From assembly GCA_031277535.1 (NCBI GenBank), contig JAITMD010000003.1:186001-250000 (forward strand): a DNA stretch of 64,000 nt, in the 5' to 3' direction. A program made the position numbers and the translations under genes. The stretch comes from Flavobacteriaceae bacterium. Its GTDB lineage: Bacteria; Bacteroidota; Bacteroidia; Flavobacteriales; Flavobacteriaceae. Below the pieces are notes generated by a model. That model was not told where the DNA came from, made no database searches, and was given only the letters and a program-made list of their open reading frames with translations. Of this stretch, positions 27,413-36,155 are shown piece after piece (position 1 is the stretch's first letter; the number at the start of each line of letters is the position of its first letter).

Positions 27413-28230
27413 TATCTATTTTTTAAAAAGTGTTCTACTGCTGCACGAACATTCTTGAATTCGTTAAGTAGGTTTGTAGCTACTTCACGACTTGCATTCG
27501 TTTCTTTTATTATCATTTGAATCCCACGTTCTACTAATTTTGCATTAGTCATTTGCATTTCTACCATGCTATTGCCTTTTACACGTCCTAATTGAATCAT
27601 TGTACTTGTAGAAATCATATTTAGGACTAACTTTTGTGCCGTACCTGCTTTCATTCTTGAACTACCAGTTACAAATTCTGGGCCTACAACAACTTCAATA
27701 GGTAGTTGTGCGACTTGAGCTAACGGACTATTAGGATTGCATGTGATACATGCAGTAGGAATCTGATGCATATTACATTGTTCAATGGCACGAATTACAT
27801 AAGGAGTAGTACCTGATGCAGCAATACCAATCACAAAGTCTTTAGATGTAATATTGTACGCTTCTAAATCTTTCCAACCTTGTAAGGGATGATCTTCCGC
27901 ATTTTCTACAGCATGACGAATAGCATGATCTCCTCCAGCAATTAAACCAACAACTAAATCAGGTGAAACACCGTAAGTAGGAGGGCATTCAGAGGCGTCT
28001 AAAATTCCTAAACGGCCAGAAGTACCAGCCCCCATATAAAATAAACGACCTCCTTGTTTTAATTGAGTGACAATATAGGCAATTACTTTCTCTATTTGAG
28101 GAATCGCCTTTTCTACAGCCAAAGGAACGCTTTGGTCTTCTTTGTTGATATTAGTTAATAAGTCTGTAATAGACATTTGCTCTAAATCATTGTAGTTTGA
28201 AGGCTGCTCTGTAATACGTTTAAAATCCAC
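27412..28230 (-). CDS. murQ: N-acetylmuramic acid 6-phosphate etherase
   Basis: This 272-residue SIS-domain enzyme cleaves the lactyl ether of MurNAc-6-phosphate to give GlcNAc-6-phosphate in peptidoglycan recycling. It shows GAGTSGRLGILDASECPPTYG, GIAASGTTPYV and TGSSRMKAGTAQKL, the family's active-site blocks. The start is a GTG at 28230-28228. No ATG lies upstream in frame, and the first residues match other MurQ proteins. The Shine-Dalgarno signal is poor. It leads a four-gene operon (murQ, DUF6095, lipoprotein, terC). The C-terminus is shorter than in E. coli. Confidence 0.93.
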   Translation of the reverse strand: MDFKRITEQPSNYNDLEQMSITDLLTNINKEDQSVPLAVEKAIPQIEKVIAYIVTQLKQGGRLFYMGAGTSGRLGILDASECPPTYGVSPDLVVGLIAGGDHAIRHAVENAEDHPLQGWKDLEAYNITSKDFVIGIAASGTTPYVIRAIEQCNMHQIPTACITCNPNSPLAQVAQLPIEVVVGPEFVTGSSRMKAGTAQKLVLNMISTSTMIQLGRVKGNSMVEMQMTNAKLVERGIQMIIKETNASREVATNLLNEFKNVRAAVEHFLKNR

Positions 28231-28256
28231 GGTATAAGTACGATGTAATAAAGTAA

Positions 28257-28264
28257 CAAATGTA
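28257..28264 (-). promoter_or_regulatory. -7 box of the murQ operon
   Basis: TACATTTG on the minus strand lies about 26 bp before the GTG start, giving a leader of about 20 nt. No good -33 element. Confidence 0.4.
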
Positions 28265-28377
28265 GTGAAAATGTTGTATGTTAAGTAAGAATATTCAAGA
28301 AAGGGAGATGCTTTCTTGTTAAGTTTTAGTGAAATAAGAGAGGAATAGTAAGTTCTGGGGAAAAAAGCCTATAAAAC

Positions 28378-28409
28378 TTGTTGGGAATGCTTGAAAAGCC
28401 TTACTTTTG
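28378..28409 (+). promoter_or_regulatory. Promoter of the RNase P RNA gene
   Basis: TTG at 28378-28380 or 28381-28383 and TACTTTTG at 28402-28409 give spacers of 21 or 18 bp. The predicted start, seven bases after the -7 box, coincides with the first base of the RNA's closing stem at 28416. Confidence 0.65.
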
Positions 28410-28415
28410 CAGTTC

Positions 28416-28727
28416 GAGCAAACCGCCTTATCGCTACTTCCTTTTTAGGATTTAGAGGAAAGTCCGGGCACCATAGGGTAGCATAATGGGTAACACCCAT
28501 CCTTGGCTTGCCAAGAGGACAAGTGCAACAGAAAGTATGTACAGGTAATGCTGTAGTGAAACCAGGTAAACTCTATGCGGTGAAATGCCATGTATATTTA
28601 GCGTTTGAGGGTAACCCGCCCGATGCTTTAGGGGTAGGCAGATAGAGCCATTGAGTAATTGATGGTCGAGATAAATGATAAGGGAGTATCTTTCGATACT
28701 TACAGGACCCGGCTTATAGGTTTGCTC
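28416..28727 (+). ncRNA. rnpB: RNase P RNA, type A
   Basis: This is the catalytic RNA of RNase P, which removes 5' leaders from tRNA precursors. The closing helix P1 is formed by GAGCAAACC (28416-28424) and GGTTTGCTC (28719-28727). The universally conserved core elements GAGGAAAGTCCGGGC (CR-I), ACAGAAA (CR-II region), GGGTAA (near CR-IV) and AGGACCCGGCTTATAGG (CR-V) are all present in order. The length of about 312 nt is normal for the bacterial A type. A T7 run directly after P1 can end transcription, and a second hairpin terminator follows. It has its own promoter. Confidence 0.97.
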
Positions 28728-28759
28728 TTTTTTTGATTCAATCAATGTCTGATAAAATA

Positions 28760-28789
28760 AAAAACCTCATCGTTAGATGAGGTTTTTTT
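28760..28789. terminator. Bidirectional terminator, rnpB / TonB receptor
   Basis: The stem AAAAACCTCAT/ATGAGGTTTTT with T-tracts both ways. Confidence 0.85.
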
Positions 28790-28805
28790 GTGCTTAAAAA
28801 CTTTA

Positions 28806-31655
28806 TTAGAATATATCTATGCGAGCTCCTATTTGCCCTTTTATACCATACCATTCATAAGAAGTAATACGGCGTTTATCTCCCATATATTGTTTTAATG
28901 GTTCATTTGTCAAATTGTTTAACTCTAAGAAGAACTTGATTTTTTTGTTTAAAGAGAATGTAGCAGAAGCATCTAATGTAAAGTTACTATCTGTCCATAC
29001 ATAAAAATCTTTACCTAAGTTTTGGTTTATCGCATTGATAGATTGACCTCTATAGTTACCTGCTAATCTAACCATAACCTTACCTTTTTCATAGAATAAT
29101 ATAATATTTCCTAAGTGTTTAGATTGATCAGGTAAAGAAGTTTTATCTGTAACTGTTAGCAGTTGTCCATTTTCTCTGTATTGTCTTGGAACATTTACTT
29201 TGCTATCGATGAATGTATAGTTTGCTTCGATACCAAAACCACTCCAAAAACCAGGAAGGAAGTCAAAGCGTCTGTTCATTCCTATTTCTAAACCTGCCAC
29301 AGTAGCATCTTCTAAGTTCTTAGCTTCTTTAACGATGTATGTTGAATTATTTTGACTGAATTGTGATTCATTTGTAAAAATTACATTCTTGATTTTTTTG
29401 TAAAATACACCTCCTGATAGAAGCCCCACATTGTCAAAGTATCTCTCGTACATTAAATCAAAATTATTTGAGATAGTTGGTTTTAAGTCTGGGTTACCTC
29501 TTGTAATTAAAATATCTGCACCAGTTGTATTAATTGATTCTCCAGGTGTCATATCACCAAAGTTAGCTCGGTTGAATGTCTTGGTATAAGCGAAACGCAG
29601 ATTAGAACTATTATCCAGATTATATCTCAAGTGCAACATAGGCAAGAAGACATTATAGTCGTTCTTAATCTCTGAAACAGATAGTACTGTCTGTTTTGTA
29701 TTCTGATCAGTTGCTGCCTTAGTACCTGTTAACTTAGTTGTGGTATATTCATTTCTAAGCCCTCCTGTAATAGTAAAAGCGTCATTTACTTTATAGGTTC
29801 CCATAACATATCCCGCATATACATTTTCTCGAGCTTCGTAGATATTTGTTGGGTTTGTTACAGGTGTATAGTCTTGAAAATTATGAGATTGTAGATATTC
29901 TGGAGTAAATAGTTGGTATAACTGATCTTTAGTGATTGGGTCTACAGCTAAAGCATCATAGTTATAATCTCCCTTCATATTTGTAAAATACCCATTTCCT
30001 TTAGAGAATCCTTCTGTATTTAGGTCACTCATTTTATCTCCTTTACCGGCATAAGTATATAGTGAACCATAAGTACTATTTCTAAGTTTAGTTCTAAACT
30101 TAAAACCTCCTTTTAAAGTTAACTTGTCAGATACTTCATGCTTTAAGTTGATTTGAGCTATTTTGTCATTTTCTTTATTGTCCAACTGCATAATGGTTAG
30201 ACTACTAAGATATAGCTTTTGAGGATCAAGTACTTCATTTTGATTTTTTAAACCAGGTGTAAATTTTAATGGATCATCTCCAGCATGTCCTCCATCAAAA
30301 TCCCAATAAAGTAATCCGTCTTGTGATAAGTTATTAAAACCACCTGTTATAGGTTGATAGAAACTTGCAATAGGCAACCCTTTTTTGTCTGATGTAGAAG
30401 GAGTGTCTAAGAAGTACTTAGAAGTGTAATCGCTAAAAGACCAATCTAAAGTAGTATTATCTGATATACTGTGTACACCTCCTAATTCACCTCCAGTAAG
30501 TTTAGTTTGATAGTATGAGTAGCGATAGTTGTATTGGTAACGACTTTTTGTATAATCTATATAAGACTCATAAACAGGGCGTATATCGTTGAACTTATCG
30601 TAGAGTCCTCTAAAGTACACTTTGTGATTGGCGTTAAATTCATATTCAAGACCTAAGTTAACTCCATATGTTTGGCGTTTTCCCATGTATCTTTTAAACA
30701 TGACATTGTTGATTGCGTTGCGTTCATTTTCTTTTTGACTTCCTGTGTTGTATTTGACATCAAAGGCATCAGACCCCCATTGTCTATCCCAAATAGCACC
30801 TACTAAAATAACACCAAGCTTATTGTTTAAAAATCGATTGCCATATACTAACGATCCATTGTAAGTAGCTTTACCTGAAAAGTCGTTATATCCACCAGCT
30901 AAACTACCACCAAGTTTCTTAGAAAAAGGAGCTGTACGCGTGATAAAGTTTATAGAACCACCAATTGCATCTCCATCCATATCTGGTGTAATAGCTTTTG
31001 ATACTTGTACATATTGAATCAGTTCAGAAGGGACAGCATCTAAAAGTGTAGATCTATTTCCCATTACGTTAGAACTGGGAAGACGATTTCCATTAAACAG
31101 CGTAGAAGTCCAAGAAAAAGGTGTCCCTCTGACAGTAGCAGCGTCTGCTTCTCCATGATATCTGGCTACAGCTACACCTTGTATGCGTTGTACTGCCTCT
31201 GCTGCATTTCTGTCAGGTAATTTTCCCATTGCATCAGCCGCTACTACATCCATAATAGCTTGTGAATTCATTTTAATGCTATAAGCTTTAGCTTGAGAGT
31301 TAGCCATTGTACTTTTGATAATTACTTCTTTTAGTACAGAATCATCAGCTTCTAATTGGATCGGACCTAAGTTATTTTGTCCTTTAGTAACATTAATTTT
31401 TATTTTCTTATCAGTATATCCAAGAAATGAAAGTGTCAGTTCACAATCTCCTTCTGTATCAGCTGTAAGAGAGAATGTTCCATCAAGTTCAGTAGCTGTA
31501 TTTTTATTTTGGCTTGGGATACTGACTACTACTCCTGGCATAGCACCATCAGTAGTGATTACAGTTCCTTTAATCTGTTGTGCTGTGATTTGTTGTACAC
31601 TACCTAATAGAAGAACACCACAAATAAGAGCTAATTTAGTATATTTTTGTTTCAT
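28806..31655 (-). CDS. TonB-dependent outer-membrane receptor
   Basis: This 949-residue protein has a signal peptide ending in ITAQ, a carboxypeptidase-like regulatory barrel (about 26-112), a TonB plug (about 120-245; RIQGVAVARYHGEADAATVRG) and a C-terminal 22-strand-type barrel ending in an aromatic residue (IDIF). It follows the long-form receptor type often called TonB-Xanth-Caul in databases. It is 11 bp downstream of an IphP-like phosphatase gene on the same strand and no SusD partner is present. A substrate released by the phosphatase is an attractive guess; nothing in the barrel identifies the ligand. Confidence 0.92.
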   Translation of the reverse strand: MKQKYTKLALICGVLLLGSVQQITAQQIKGTVITTDGAMPGVVVSIPSQNKNTATELDGTFSLTADTEGDCELTLSFLGYTDKKIKINVTKGQNNLGPIQLEADDSVLKEVIIKSTMANSQAKAYSIKMNSQAIMDVVAADAMGKLPDRNAAEAVQRIQGVAVARYHGEADAATVRGTPFSWTSTLFNGNRLPSSNVMGNRSTLLDAVPSELIQYVQVSKAITPDMDGDAIGGSINFITRTAPFSKKLGGSLAGGYNDFSGKATYNGSLVYGNRFLNNKLGVILVGAIWDRQWGSDAFDVKYNTGSQKENERNAINNVMFKRYMGKRQTYGVNLGLEYEFNANHKVYFRGLYDKFNDIRPVYESYIDYTKSRYQYNYRYSYYQTKLTGGELGGVHSISDNTTLDWSFSDYTSKYFLDTPSTSDKKGLPIASFYQPITGGFNNLSQDGLLYWDFDGGHAGDDPLKFTPGLKNQNEVLDPQKLYLSSLTIMQLDNKENDKIAQINLKHEVSDKLTLKGGFKFRTKLRNSTYGSLYTYAGKGDKMSDLNTEGFSKGNGYFTNMKGDYNYDALAVDPITKDQLYQLFTPEYLQSHNFQDYTPVTNPTNIYEARENVYAGYVMGTYKVNDAFTITGGLRNEYTTTKLTGTKAATDQNTKQTVLSVSEIKNDYNVFLPMLHLRYNLDNSSNLRFAYTKTFNRANFGDMTPGESINTTGADILITRGNPDLKPTISNNFDLMYERYFDNVGLLSGGVFYKKIKNVIFTNESQFSQNNSTYIVKEAKNLEDATVAGLEIGMNRRFDFLPGFWSGFGIEANYTFIDSKVNVPRQYRENGQLLTVTDKTSLPDQSKHLGNIILFYEKGKVMVRLAGNYRGQSINAINQNLGKDFYVWTDSNFTLDASATFSLNKKIKFFLELNNLTNEPLKQYMGDKRRITSYEWYGIKGQIGARIDIF

Positions 31656-31666
31656 AATAATTTTGA

Positions 31667-32518
31667 TTATTTTGTGTACTTCTGACGGAGTTTTTTAATA
31701 TCAGCAGATGTAATGTTCATTTCTTTTTTTAAGAAGTTTTCAACACTTCCATACTTCGTATTTATAGCTTTGAAAAAAGCTCTGATATATTCAGGTTTTA
31801 GAGCCATTCGCTCCTCTAATGTTTCTTTAGACAAACCTGTAGCCTTTGCCATAGTAGCATACATCTGTTCAGAATTATCATCACCTATTTTCTTTTTTTC
31901 TTTTAAGTATATATTTGAAGCTACATAGTCTTTCTCTATTGTTTCCATAGGAACTTGAAGGATATAGTAGATTAATGCTGTTGCCATTCCTGTTCTATCT
32001 CGCCCTGCTGTACAGTGGTAAAGAATAGCTTCGTTGTCTTTAGTATTAAGAAGTTTGTCAAACATTACTCTGTATCTATCTCCAAAGTATTGCACTCCTT
32101 TTTCTCCATAGAAATCCATTAGAAAACTATTGTCATTGTTTTTAATTTTTTCTAAAAAGTCTCCATAGTTTCCATTTGCTACATTCTCACTTCCTGCAGG
32201 ACATAGGTAGTATTGAGCTCCTTTAGGTAATTTGTCTGGTGCTTTTTTAGCTTCATCAGTTCCTCTAAAGTCTATTACATTAGTAATGTGTAGTTCTGCT
32301 AATTCATTTAAGTCTTTATCTGTTAAGGTGCTTATTTCTGCTGATCGGAATATTTTATCAGTCAATACCTTTTTGCCAGTAGTTGTTGTATATCCACCGA
32401 TATCTCTAAAGTTTATTGCTCCTTCTAAAGGCAATACTATTGGTTTTTGTGTTTCTTGTGCAAAAATTGAAACAGATTGTATAGCAAGTAAACTGAATGC
32501 TAAAAGTATTTTTTTCAT
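31667..32518 (-). CDS. Exported tyrosine phosphatase-like protein (IphP/Y_phosphatase3 family)
   Basis: A signal peptide ending about residue 20 (SIFAQ) points to export. The mature protein starts with INFRDIGGY and IFRSAEIS, hallmarks of IphP-type phosphatases. The active-site loop is HCTAGRDRTG with the nucleophile C169 and the arginine R175. Family members act on phosphotyrosine, phosphoserine or phosphoinositides; substrate preference cannot be read here. It precedes a TonB-dependent receptor by 11 bp, forming a two-gene operon that may release and import a phosphorylated nutrient or surface ligand. The helical C-terminus (YIRAFFKAINTKYGSVENF) is typical. Confidence 0.88.
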   Translation of the reverse strand: MKKILLAFSLLAIQSVSIFAQETQKPIVLPLEGAINFRDIGGYTTTTGKKVLTDKIFRSAEISTLTDKDLNELAELHITNVIDFRGTDEAKKAPDKLPKGAQYYLCPAGSENVANGNYGDFLEKIKNNDNSFLMDFYGEKGVQYFGDRYRVMFDKLLNTKDNEAILYHCTAGRDRTGMATALIYYILQVPMETIEKDYVASNIYLKEKKKIGDDNSEQMYATMAKATGLSKETLEERMALKPEYIRAFFKAINTKYGSVENFLKKEMNITSADIKKLRQKYTK

Positions 32519-32546
32519 TGTGTTGTAGGTTATTAATTATTAGGGG

Positions 32547-32554
32547 CAAAGCTA
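32547..32554 (-). promoter_or_regulatory. -7 box of the phosphatase-receptor operon
   Basis: TAGCTTTG on the minus strand lies about 30 bp before the ATG; no -33 element is recognisable. Confidence 0.4.
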
Positions 32555-32990
32555 TACTTGTTGTTTTTTTATGTAGTTAATTGATAATGAATAAAAAGTT
32601 AATAAACATTGCTTGTTTTCTGTTTAGTTGTTGTGTTATTGTTACTGTATGGGCTTGTAGATTAAACTAATGTAAATTGAAAGAAAGCATATGCTCTTTG
32701 AAGTCAGATGTAGACTCACTTCAATGATAATTATAAGACAAGTGGTTGTTTTTATGCTCTTAGTGTAGCAGATGAGAAAGAATTAACTGAAAGTGATTGA
32801 TCTATTTTCGAAACAGTAGGTGAAAAGTAAAAATGAATAGTAATAAATAAGTGATTAGCCCATGAGAAATCACTGTTCTAACAGTCAATGAGTTTAGTAG
32901 TCCTTAGATAGTATAAATAATCACCTTCATCATGTAATAGCAGAAGTTTTAAGGTGTAGTATGGGGGAGAAAGTAGAATAGTTAAAATAA

Positions 32991-33035
32991 ATATAGCGCT
33001 AAACAAAAAGAACAGCTTTTTGTTTAGCGCTATAT
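32991..33035. repeat. Perfect 20-bp inverted repeat with AGCGCT core
   Basis: Arms 32991-33010 and 33016-33035 are exact reverse complements around AACAG. The T-tract after the right arm is weak, so a second terminator, a regulatory cruciform or an element end are all possible. Confidence 0.6.
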
Positions 33036-33064
33036 AGTTTCTTTTTAAAAGAATAGGAAGTCAA

Positions 33065-33103
33065 AAAAAGCAATAGGATATAAAGAATTGTACTATTGCT
33101 TTT
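33065..33103 (-). terminator. Terminator of the DUF3822-rsmD unit
   Basis: AAAAGCAATAG pairs with CTATTGCTTTT; on the minus strand the stem ends in T7. Confidence 0.75.
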
Positions 33104-33112
33104 GTATGTTAT

Positions 33113-33715
33113 TTAATCTTCTTCTGTATCAAATTCATCTTCATAATCTTCAGTCTCATCTTCATCTGACTCTTCGTGTTCAAACTCAAAGAAGGTAAAT
33201 ACAGAACCTCCGTAGCTTTTTTCAAAAGAGAAGTTTGGAAGATGCTCCAACTTTGTAAATTTAGAATGCTCAACCACCAACATTCCTTCTTCACTTAGCA
33301 ATTCTTGAGCAAATATATCTAATACTATTTTTTCAAATTGTTCTTGTGTAAAGTCATAAGGAGGATCAGCGAAGATAATATCATATGTTCCTTGATGTCT
33401 TTCTAAAAACTTAAATACATCCGATTTAATAGGATTGATTTCTAACTCAAATTCTTTTGCTGTTTTTTTGATAAAGTTTACACAACCATAGTCTCCATCA
33501 ACACTCACGATAGATTCTGCACCTCTTGATGCAAATTCATAACTGATGTTTCCTGTTCCTGCAAATAAATCTAAAATGGTCAATTCGCTAAAGTTGAAGT
33601 GATTGTTTAAAATATTAAATAACGACTCTTTGCTCATATCCGTAGTAGGACGAACAGGTAGGTTTTTAGGAGGGTTAATGCGTCTTCCTTTTAGTTTTCC
33701 TGATATAATTCTCAT
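33113..33715 (-). CDS. rsmD: 16S rRNA (guanine-966-N2)-methyltransferase
   Basis: This 200-residue enzyme methylates the small-subunit rRNA. The N-terminus MRIISGKLKGRRI, SAM motif I (LDLFAGTGNIS, D49-G55) and the catalytic ADPPYDF (D117-Y120) are diagnostic of RsmD. The last 25 residues are a strongly acidic tail (ESDEDETEDYEDEFDTEED) beyond the catalytic fold. Its start overlaps the DUF3822 stop by 4 bp (ATGA), so translation is coupled. Confidence 0.93.
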   Translation of the reverse strand: MRIISGKLKGRRINPPKNLPVRPTTDMSKESLFNILNNHFNFSELTILDLFAGTGNISYEFASRGAESIVSVDGDYGCVNFIKKTAKEFELEINPIKSDVFKFLERHQGTYDIIFADPPYDFTQEQFEKIVLDIFAQELLSEEGMLVVEHSKFTKLEHLPNFSFEKSYGGSVFTFFEFEHEESDEDETEDYEDEFDTEED

Positions 33716-34503
33716 GAATGGAATAAAATGTAATGATGTTTTGGTACTTGATAATGTAAAGCTAAGTCTACATTGATAAATGGTTTTTTGTCTACTATAC
33801 TAACGTGTCTTATAAAAGTATAAGCTTGCTCATATAATTCTTCTTCTTCTTGGATACGTCCTAATAAATATAAGGGTGTTCGTTCTACATCTAATTGTAA
33901 TTGCTCAAAAGCAAATAGAATATAGTAGATAAAGTCTTGTGCTGTTTGATATAGAAAAGAATTAAATAACAATAATTTTCCAGCCTTAACTATTACTATT
34001 TCAAAATGCTCTTTTTGAATATAAGCATAGACTTGTATTTCTGCACTTTCTTTGGATTGGTTGAGTAATTGAGCAACCAATTCTGTATAAATATTCTGAT
34101 AGGTGAATGTCCCCAATTTATCTAACAAAAAATTGTTGATTGAAACAAAAGGGAGATACACATTGTTCATTTCATAAAGTGCTAATTCGTCATAAGCAAA
34201 AAAGTCTGTAGCAAATACTTTAGTATTGTATTGCAAATAGCTTCCCATGCTATCTTCTTTAAAAATAGCTTGAGGTACAAAAGTATTTAAAGTGCTATCG
34301 TGTAATACAACAACTTCATCGTGAGAAGCAGTAAGAACAGAGTATTTATTAAAAATATGATCTAATTGCTCTTCAATTGATTTCGTATTGTTGATTGCTT
34401 CAGATGCAAAGAAACTAATTTCGTGAGATAGATAGTCTTTAACTACAAAAGAGAACTTTTGTAGAGAGACTTGCATAATTAGTTTACTAAAGCTTTTTCC
34501 CAT
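33712..34503 (-). CDS. DUF3822-family protein
   Basis: This 263-residue soluble protein fits the DUF3822 family, which sits upstream of rsmD in many Bacteroidetes. It has an actin-like/ATPase-like beta architecture in outline (VVLHDSTLNTFVP, YLPFVSINN, FIYYILFAFEQL) but no obvious nucleotide motif. The 4-bp overlap with rsmD supports a role in, or regulation with, ribosome maturation; that role is inferred from linkage only. Confidence 0.8.
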   Translation of the reverse strand: MGKSFSKLIMQVSLQKFSFVVKDYLSHEISFFASEAINNTKSIEEQLDHIFNKYSVLTASHDEVVVLHDSTLNTFVPQAIFKEDSMGSYLQYNTKVFATDFFAYDELALYEMNNVYLPFVSINNFLLDKLGTFTYQNIYTELVAQLLNQSKESAEIQVYAYIQKEHFEIVIVKAGKLLLFNSFLYQTAQDFIYYILFAFEQLQLDVERTPLYLLGRIQEEEELYEQAYTFIRHVSIVDKKPFINVDLALHYQVPKHHYILFHS

Positions 34504-34544
34504 TATTAATTTGCTTAATCTGTTATTAGAATAGAACTACAACG

Positions 34545-34552
34545 CAAATTTA
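34545..34552 (-). promoter_or_regulatory. -7 box of the DUF3822-rsmD unit
   Basis: TAAATTTG on the minus strand lies about 40 bp before the ATG; no clear -33 element. Confidence 0.4.
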
Positions 34553-34596
34553 AGCAATTTTGACACAGAAATTTAGTCTTCCGTTAAAAAGCTTAG

Positions 34597-34604
34597 TATC
34601 TTTG
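34597..34604 (+). promoter_or_regulatory. -7 box of the RecD-like helicase gene
   Basis: TATCTTTG ends 8 bp before the ATG at 34613, predicting an almost leaderless mRNA. If transcription starts slightly later, the in-frame ATG at 34634 would be used instead. Confidence 0.45.
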
Positions 34605-34612
34605 AAAACCTT

Positions 34613-36073
34613 ATGAATAATGCACAAACAAATATGACAGATACGGCTTTTTACTTTCATTTGAAAGAAAGATTTCCGTATGCACTGACTTTAAAGCAAG
34701 ATATTTTTTTACAGAAGATTGCTAATTTCGTAACGAATGACCAACAAGATGAATTGTTTGTTTTGAAGGGATACGCAGGAACAGGGAAAACCACATTGTT
34801 GTCTACAGTAGTTAATGAATTAAAAGTTGTTCAGCGTTTTTCTGTGATGTTGGCTCCTACAGGTCGAGCTGCAAAGGTTATAAGTAATTATTCTAATCGT
34901 CCCGCTTTTACTATTCACAAGAGTATTTACTACCCCAAAGCAGCCCAAAGCGGTCAGGGAATGCAATATACAATGCGTGTAAATAGACATCGCAATACTA
35001 TTTTTATTGTAGATGAAGCTTCTATGATTGGTGATGCCAGCGCGGGAGATAGCAGTATGTATCCACATGGTTCGTTATTAGACGATTTAATTTACTATGT
35101 CTATACAGGGGTGAACTGTAAATTAATCCTCATTGGAGATACAGCACAGTTACCACCAGTTAATATGGATGTTAGTCCTGCTTTGGATATTGATAATTTG
35201 TATATGCAATATCAATTGAATGTACAGCATATTGAATTGGATGAGGTAATGCGTCAAGAAGTGGATTCTGGAGTTTTATATAATGCTACCGAATTGCGTA
35301 CAATGTTAGATTCATACTTTTATGATGCTTTTCAGTTTCATATCCAAGGATTTAAAGATATTGTGCGTTTAACGGATGGTTACGATATTCAGGATGCTAT
35401 CTATGCAGCATATTCGAATAGTGGGCCAGAGGAAACAACTTTCATTGTTCGATCAAATAAGAGAGCAAACGCTTACAATCAGCAGATAAGAGGTCGGATT
35501 TTAGATAAAGAAAGTGAGCTTTCTCCTGGTGATTTATTGATGGTAGTCAAAAACAATTACTTTTGGATGAAAGAGTCAACAGTAACTGATTTTATTGCCA
35601 ATGGAGATATTATTGAGGTACAAGAGATTTATCGTACGATAGAACTATATGGTTTTCGCTTTGCGTCTGTACGTGTAAAAATGATTGACTATCCTGATAT
35701 GGCTTCTTTTGATACTATTGTATTATTAGATACATTGACGAGCGAGTCTCCTGCTTTGACTTATGAGCAGAGTAATCGTTTGTATCAAGAAGTAATGTTG
35801 GATTATGAAGAGGAAATTACAAAGTATAAGAAAGTACAGAAAGTGAAAGAAAACGAATACTTTAATGCCTTACAGGTAAAGTTTGCCTATGCTATTACAT
35901 GTCATAAGTCGCAAGGGGGGCAATGGGAAGTTGTTTTTATAGAACAACCCTATTTACCCGAAGGTATTACAAAAGACTATATTCGTTGGCTTTATACAGC
36001 TATTACACGCGCCAAAGACAAGGTTTATTTAATTGGCTTTGGAGATGAGTTTTTTGAGGAAGTTCTATCCTAA
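34613..36073 (+). CDS. RecD-like superfamily 1 DNA helicase
   Basis: This 486-residue AAA-type ATPase has Walker A GYAGTGKTT (about residues 52-60), a Walker B/DEAD-like VDEASM (about 134-139) and GDTAQLPPV. A UvrD-C-terminal-type fold carries YAITCHKSQGGQW and TAITRAKDKVYLIG. The order matches the compact RecD/Dda-like helicases found across Bacteroidetes, without RecBC partners. It likely acts on DNA ends or stalled forks as a 5'-3' helicase, which is extrapolation from the family. It is divergent from the DUF3822-rsmD unit. Confidence 0.87.
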   Translation: MNNAQTNMTDTAFYFHLKERFPYALTLKQDIFLQKIANFVTNDQQDELFVLKGYAGTGKTTLLSTVVNELKVVQRFSVMLAPTGRAAKVISNYSNRPAFTIHKSIYYPKAAQSGQGMQYTMRVNRHRNTIFIVDEASMIGDASAGDSSMYPHGSLLDDLIYYVYTGVNCKLILIGDTAQLPPVNMDVSPALDIDNLYMQYQLNVQHIELDEVMRQEVDSGVLYNATELRTMLDSYFYDAFQFHIQGFKDIVRLTDGYDIQDAIYAAYSNSGPEETTFIVRSNKRANAYNQQIRGRILDKESELSPGDLLMVVKNNYFWMKESTVTDFIANGDIIEVQEIYRTIELYGFRFASVRVKMIDYPDMASFDTIVLLDTLTSESPALTYEQSNRLYQEVMLDYEEEITKYKKVQKVKENEYFNALQVKFAYAITCHKSQGGQWEVVFIEQPYLPEGITKDYIRWLYTAITRAKDKVYLIGFGDEFFEEVLS

Positions 36074-36123
36074 ATAGAATTGTCAATCACTTGATAATTG
36101 AAGTTAACTACAAAGTAAATATT

Positions 36124-36155
36124 AAAAAAAGAGGCTTTCTATAGGCCTCTTTTTG
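36124..36155. terminator. Terminator of nhaC and the helicase gene
   Basis: The stem AAAAAGAGGC/GCCTCTTTTT lies between convergent genes. Confidence 0.8.

Larger units (their letters stand above)
32555..33112. other. Gene-free interval upstream of the phosphatase gene
   Basis: I see no coding frame in roughly 560 bp. It includes the phosphatase promoter, about 350 bp of unfeatured DNA, a perfect 20-bp inverted repeat (32991-33035) and the rsmD terminator. The unfeatured stretch has somewhat higher GC than other local spacers and could be decayed sequence. Confidence 0.5.

Noticed and set aside
28452..28745. 97-codon minus-strand frame across the RNase P RNA
   Set aside because: The sequence is fully explained by the conserved structure of the RNA on the other strand.
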